Source: Polynucleobacter antarcticus (GTDB lineage Bacteria > Pseudomonadota > Gammaproteobacteria > Burkholderiales > Burkholderiaceae). Taken from it: a stretch of 64,000 nt of DNA. Positions 62,145-64,000 of this stretch are shown here, in pieces (the first letter of the stretch is position 1; each line of letters starts with the position of its first letter). The position numbers and the translations under genes are program-made. The notes beneath the pieces were generated by a model. That model worked only from the letters and a program-made list of their open reading frames with translations, was not told the origin of the DNA and searched no databases. The DNA lies in the NCBI RefSeq assembly GCF_013307245.1, contig NZ_CP028941.1, positions 1,364,001-1,428,000 of the forward strand, given 5' to 3'.

Positions 62145-63557
62145 ATGAAATTGCCTTTTGACGAAATGCTCGACGCCAGCGGAAAAGCACGACCCCATTA
62201 CCAAGCGTTTCATCAATGGCTCCAACAGCAAAGCGATACCCTCATGGGTCTTAAACGCGCCGAAGCGGATCTCATTTTCAGACGGGTTGGCATCACCTTT
62301 GCAGTGTATGGCGATGATCTAGGTGCAGAGAGGACCATCCCTTTTGACCAAGTACCCCGTATTTTTACTGCCAAAGAATGGCAACAACTTGAAGCTGGAC
62401 TACGCCAAAGGGTAAAAGCACTGAACCGCTTTATTTACGACGTCTATCACGAAGAAGAAATCATCAAGGCAGGAATTATTCCTGGAGAGCAAATTTATAA
62501 CAATGCGCAATATCGCCCGGAGATGCGCAACGTCAACGTACCTCGAGATATTTATGCGCAGATTGCAGGTATTGATATTGTGCGTGCTGGCGAAGGGGAG
62601 TTCTATGTCCTAGAGGACAATCTGCGCGTTCCCTCTGGAGTCTCTTATATGGTTGAAGACCGCAAGATGATGATGCGACTCTTCCCAGATCTGTTTCAGC
62701 AATACCGTGTTGCACCTGTCGAGCACTATCCTGATTTTCTGTTGGAATGCTTGAAGTCGGTCAAGCCGGATGATGTCAAAAAACCCAATGTGGTGTTACT
62801 CACCCCTGGCATGTATAACTCTGCATACTTTGAGCATAGCTATCTTGCACAACAGATGGGCATTGAATTAGTCGAAGGCAAAGACCTGTTTGTAAAAAAC
62901 GAACAAGTCTTTATGCGCACTACCCAAGGGCCAGAACGGGTGGATGTGATCTACCGCCGAGTAGATGATGATTTTCTAGATCCCTTGGCATTTCGTTCTG
63001 ACTCGACTTTAGGTGTTGCTGGATTACTCTCAGCGCATCGGGCTGGCAATGTCACCCTAGCAAATGCGATTGGTACTGGTATCGCGGATGATAAATCTGT
63101 CTACCCTTATGTGCCAGACATGATTGAATTTTATTTAGGCGAGAAACCCATACTCAATAATGTACCTACTTTTCAATGTCGTAAACCAGAAGATCTTGCA
63201 TATACCCTCGCGCATTTAGAAAAACTCGTTGTCAAACTCACTCATGGTGCAGGAGGTTACGGCATGCTCGTAGGGCCTGCTTCCAGTAAAGCGGAGATTG
63301 AAGCATTTCGAGTTCATCTGATCGCTAACCCCGATCGTTACATAGCGCAACCCACTTTAGCCTTATCCACTTGCCCTACCTTTGTAGAATCCGGCATTGC
63401 ACCTCGTCACATTGACTTAAGACCCTTTGTACTCTCAGGAAAAACCATCAAGATGGTTCCTGGCGGCTTAACCCGAGTGGCACTCAAGGAGGGCTCTTTA
63501 GTAGTCAATTCTTCACAAGGTGGTGGCACTAAAGATACTTGGGTATTAGAGGCATGA
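62145..63557 (+). CDS. circularly permuted ATP-grasp type 2 protein
   Basis: A 470-residue protein with FIYDVYHEEEIIKAGIIPGEQIYNNAQYRPEM, GEFYVLEDNLRVPSGVSYMVEDRKMMMRLFP and the C-terminal LRPFVLSGKTIKMVPGGLTRVALKEGSLVVNSSQGGGTKDTWVL, the signature of the permuted ATP-grasp family. Such proteins are usually encoded with alpha-E and transglutaminase-like proteins and are thought to make peptide or amide bonds. The alpha-E gene follows 13 bases downstream. Confidence 0.9.
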   Translation: MKLPFDEMLDASGKARPHYQAFHQWLQQQSDTLMGLKRAEADLIFRRVGITFAVYGDDLGAERTIPFDQVPRIFTAKEWQQLEAGLRQRVKALNRFIYDVYHEEEIIKAGIIPGEQIYNNAQYRPEMRNVNVPRDIYAQIAGIDIVRAGEGEFYVLEDNLRVPSGVSYMVEDRKMMMRLFPDLFQQYRVAPVEHYPDFLLECLKSVKPDDVKKPNVVLLTPGMYNSAYFEHSYLAQQMGIELVEGKDLFVKNEQVFMRTTQGPERVDVIYRRVDDDFLDPLAFRSDSTLGVAGLLSAHRAGNVTLANAIGTGIADDKSVYPYVPDMIEFYLGEKPILNNVPTFQCRKPEDLAYTLAHLEKLVVKLTHGAGGYGMLVGPASSKAEIEAFRVHLIANPDRYIAQPTLALSTCPTFVESGIAPRHIDLRPFVLSGKTIKMVPGGLTRVALKEGSLVVNSSQGGGTKDTWVLEA

Positions 63558-63570
63558 GGAATGGGTCACG

Positions 63571-64000
63571 ATGTTAAGCCGAACTGCTGATTGCTTATAT
63601 TGGATGGCGCGCTATACCGAGCGCGCAGAAAATACCGCCCGTATGTTGGATGTCAATCATCAAACGTCACTCTTGCCGCAACCTGCTGAATTTTTAGAGC
63701 AAAGCTGGAAAAAGCTACTGACGATCTCCAAGCTGGAAGAGGCTTTCTTAGAAAAGTATGATGTTGTCAATCGTGAAAACGTATTGGATTTCATGATCTA
63801 TGAAACGAGTAATCCATCGAGTATTGTGTCGTGTCTATTTTCTGCCAGGGAAAATGCGCGGGTCATTCGCGGCAGAATCACCTCGGAAGCCTGGGAAACC
63901 CAAAATACCACTTGGCTGGAATTGCAACATATCCTAGATGCCCGAAATCAATCAGACCCTAGCAGGCTGCTAGAGTGGGTCAAGCATCGTTGTCACCTCT
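63571..64000 (+). CDS. alpha-E domain protein, 5' part
   Basis: The frame runs off the window after 143 residues. The N-terminus MLSRTADCLYWMARYTERAEN is the alpha-E signature, and SARENARVIRGRITSEAWE follows. An all-helical domain found beside permuted ATP-grasp proteins. GAGGA lies ahead of the ATG. Role unknown. Confidence 0.9.
   Translation, partial: MLSRTADCLYWMARYTERAENTARMLDVNHQTSLLPQPAEFLEQSWKKLLTISKLEEAFLEKYDVVNRENVLDFMIYETSNPSSIVSCLFSARENARVIRGRITSEAWETQNTTWLELQHILDARNQSDPSRLLEWVKHRCHL

Overview
The window looks like a chromosomal segment of a free-living aerobic betaproteobacterium of the Burkholderiales, most likely Polynucleobacter or a close freshwater relative. This is inferred from gene content and protein style (compact, moderate-GC genome; a QueE with the CX14CX2C spacing; Tat-dependent formate dehydrogenase with DUF3305/DUF3306; tripartite TRAP and branched-chain-type ABC uptake systems), not from a database search. 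I see no rRNA, tRNA, CRISPR array, phage gene or insertion sequence. No stretch over 300 bases lacks a gene; the longest gap is 57320-57615.

Layout. 1-745: end of a membrane protein and two small unknown genes. 790-6309: oxidative-stress block (old yellow enzyme, OxyR, rubrerythrin, rubredoxin, rubredoxin reductase, a PuuD-like membrane protein, Fe superoxide dismutase). 6447-22034: catabolic region with 3-hydroxybutyrate dehydrogenase, a three-subunit molybdenum hydroxylase plus CoxG, a divergent TetR regulator, a VOC protein, an FAD monooxygenase, a complete five-gene branched-chain-type ABC importer, an acyl-CoA dehydrogenase and a class III CoA transferase. 22044-24475: cardiolipin synthase, an EEP-family hydrolase and a Bfd-like protein. 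24542-36664: tungstate/molybdate-type ABC permease and ATPase facing a large formate dehydrogenase operon that appears to begin with the Fe-S carrier gene mrp. 36807-39390: copper chaperone and copper ATPase, divergent. 39431-44955: envelope genes (DUF3047 lipoprotein, GT39, flippase-like protein, GT9, PAP2). 44958-49131: rlmJ, then a leftward run of SOUL, S66 peptidase, tadA, queD and queE. 49175-53339: an unfamiliar four-gene operon (ferritin-like DUF455, B12-type radical SAM enzyme, two paralogous lipoproteins). 53562-57319: TRAP transporter. 57616-62043: guaA, guaB, RnfH, RatA and divergent smpB. 62145-64000: ATP-grasp and alpha-E genes, the latter cut by the window edge.

How the genes work together. 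Several Mo/W and Fe-S enzymes sit together: the Mo hydroxylase (7277-11084), the formate dehydrogenase, the metal-oxyanion transporter and Mrp. The Mo hydroxylase, flavin monooxygenase and solute importer form a plausible import-and-hydroxylate pathway for an unidentified, perhaps N-heteroaromatic, compound. Formate dehydrogenase would feed electrons from formate to the respiratory chain through its cytochrome b subunit.

The least explained parts are the 49-53 kb operon, the small secreted proteins embedded in the formate dehydrogenase operon, and several RNA hairpins placed between solute-binding-protein and permease genes.
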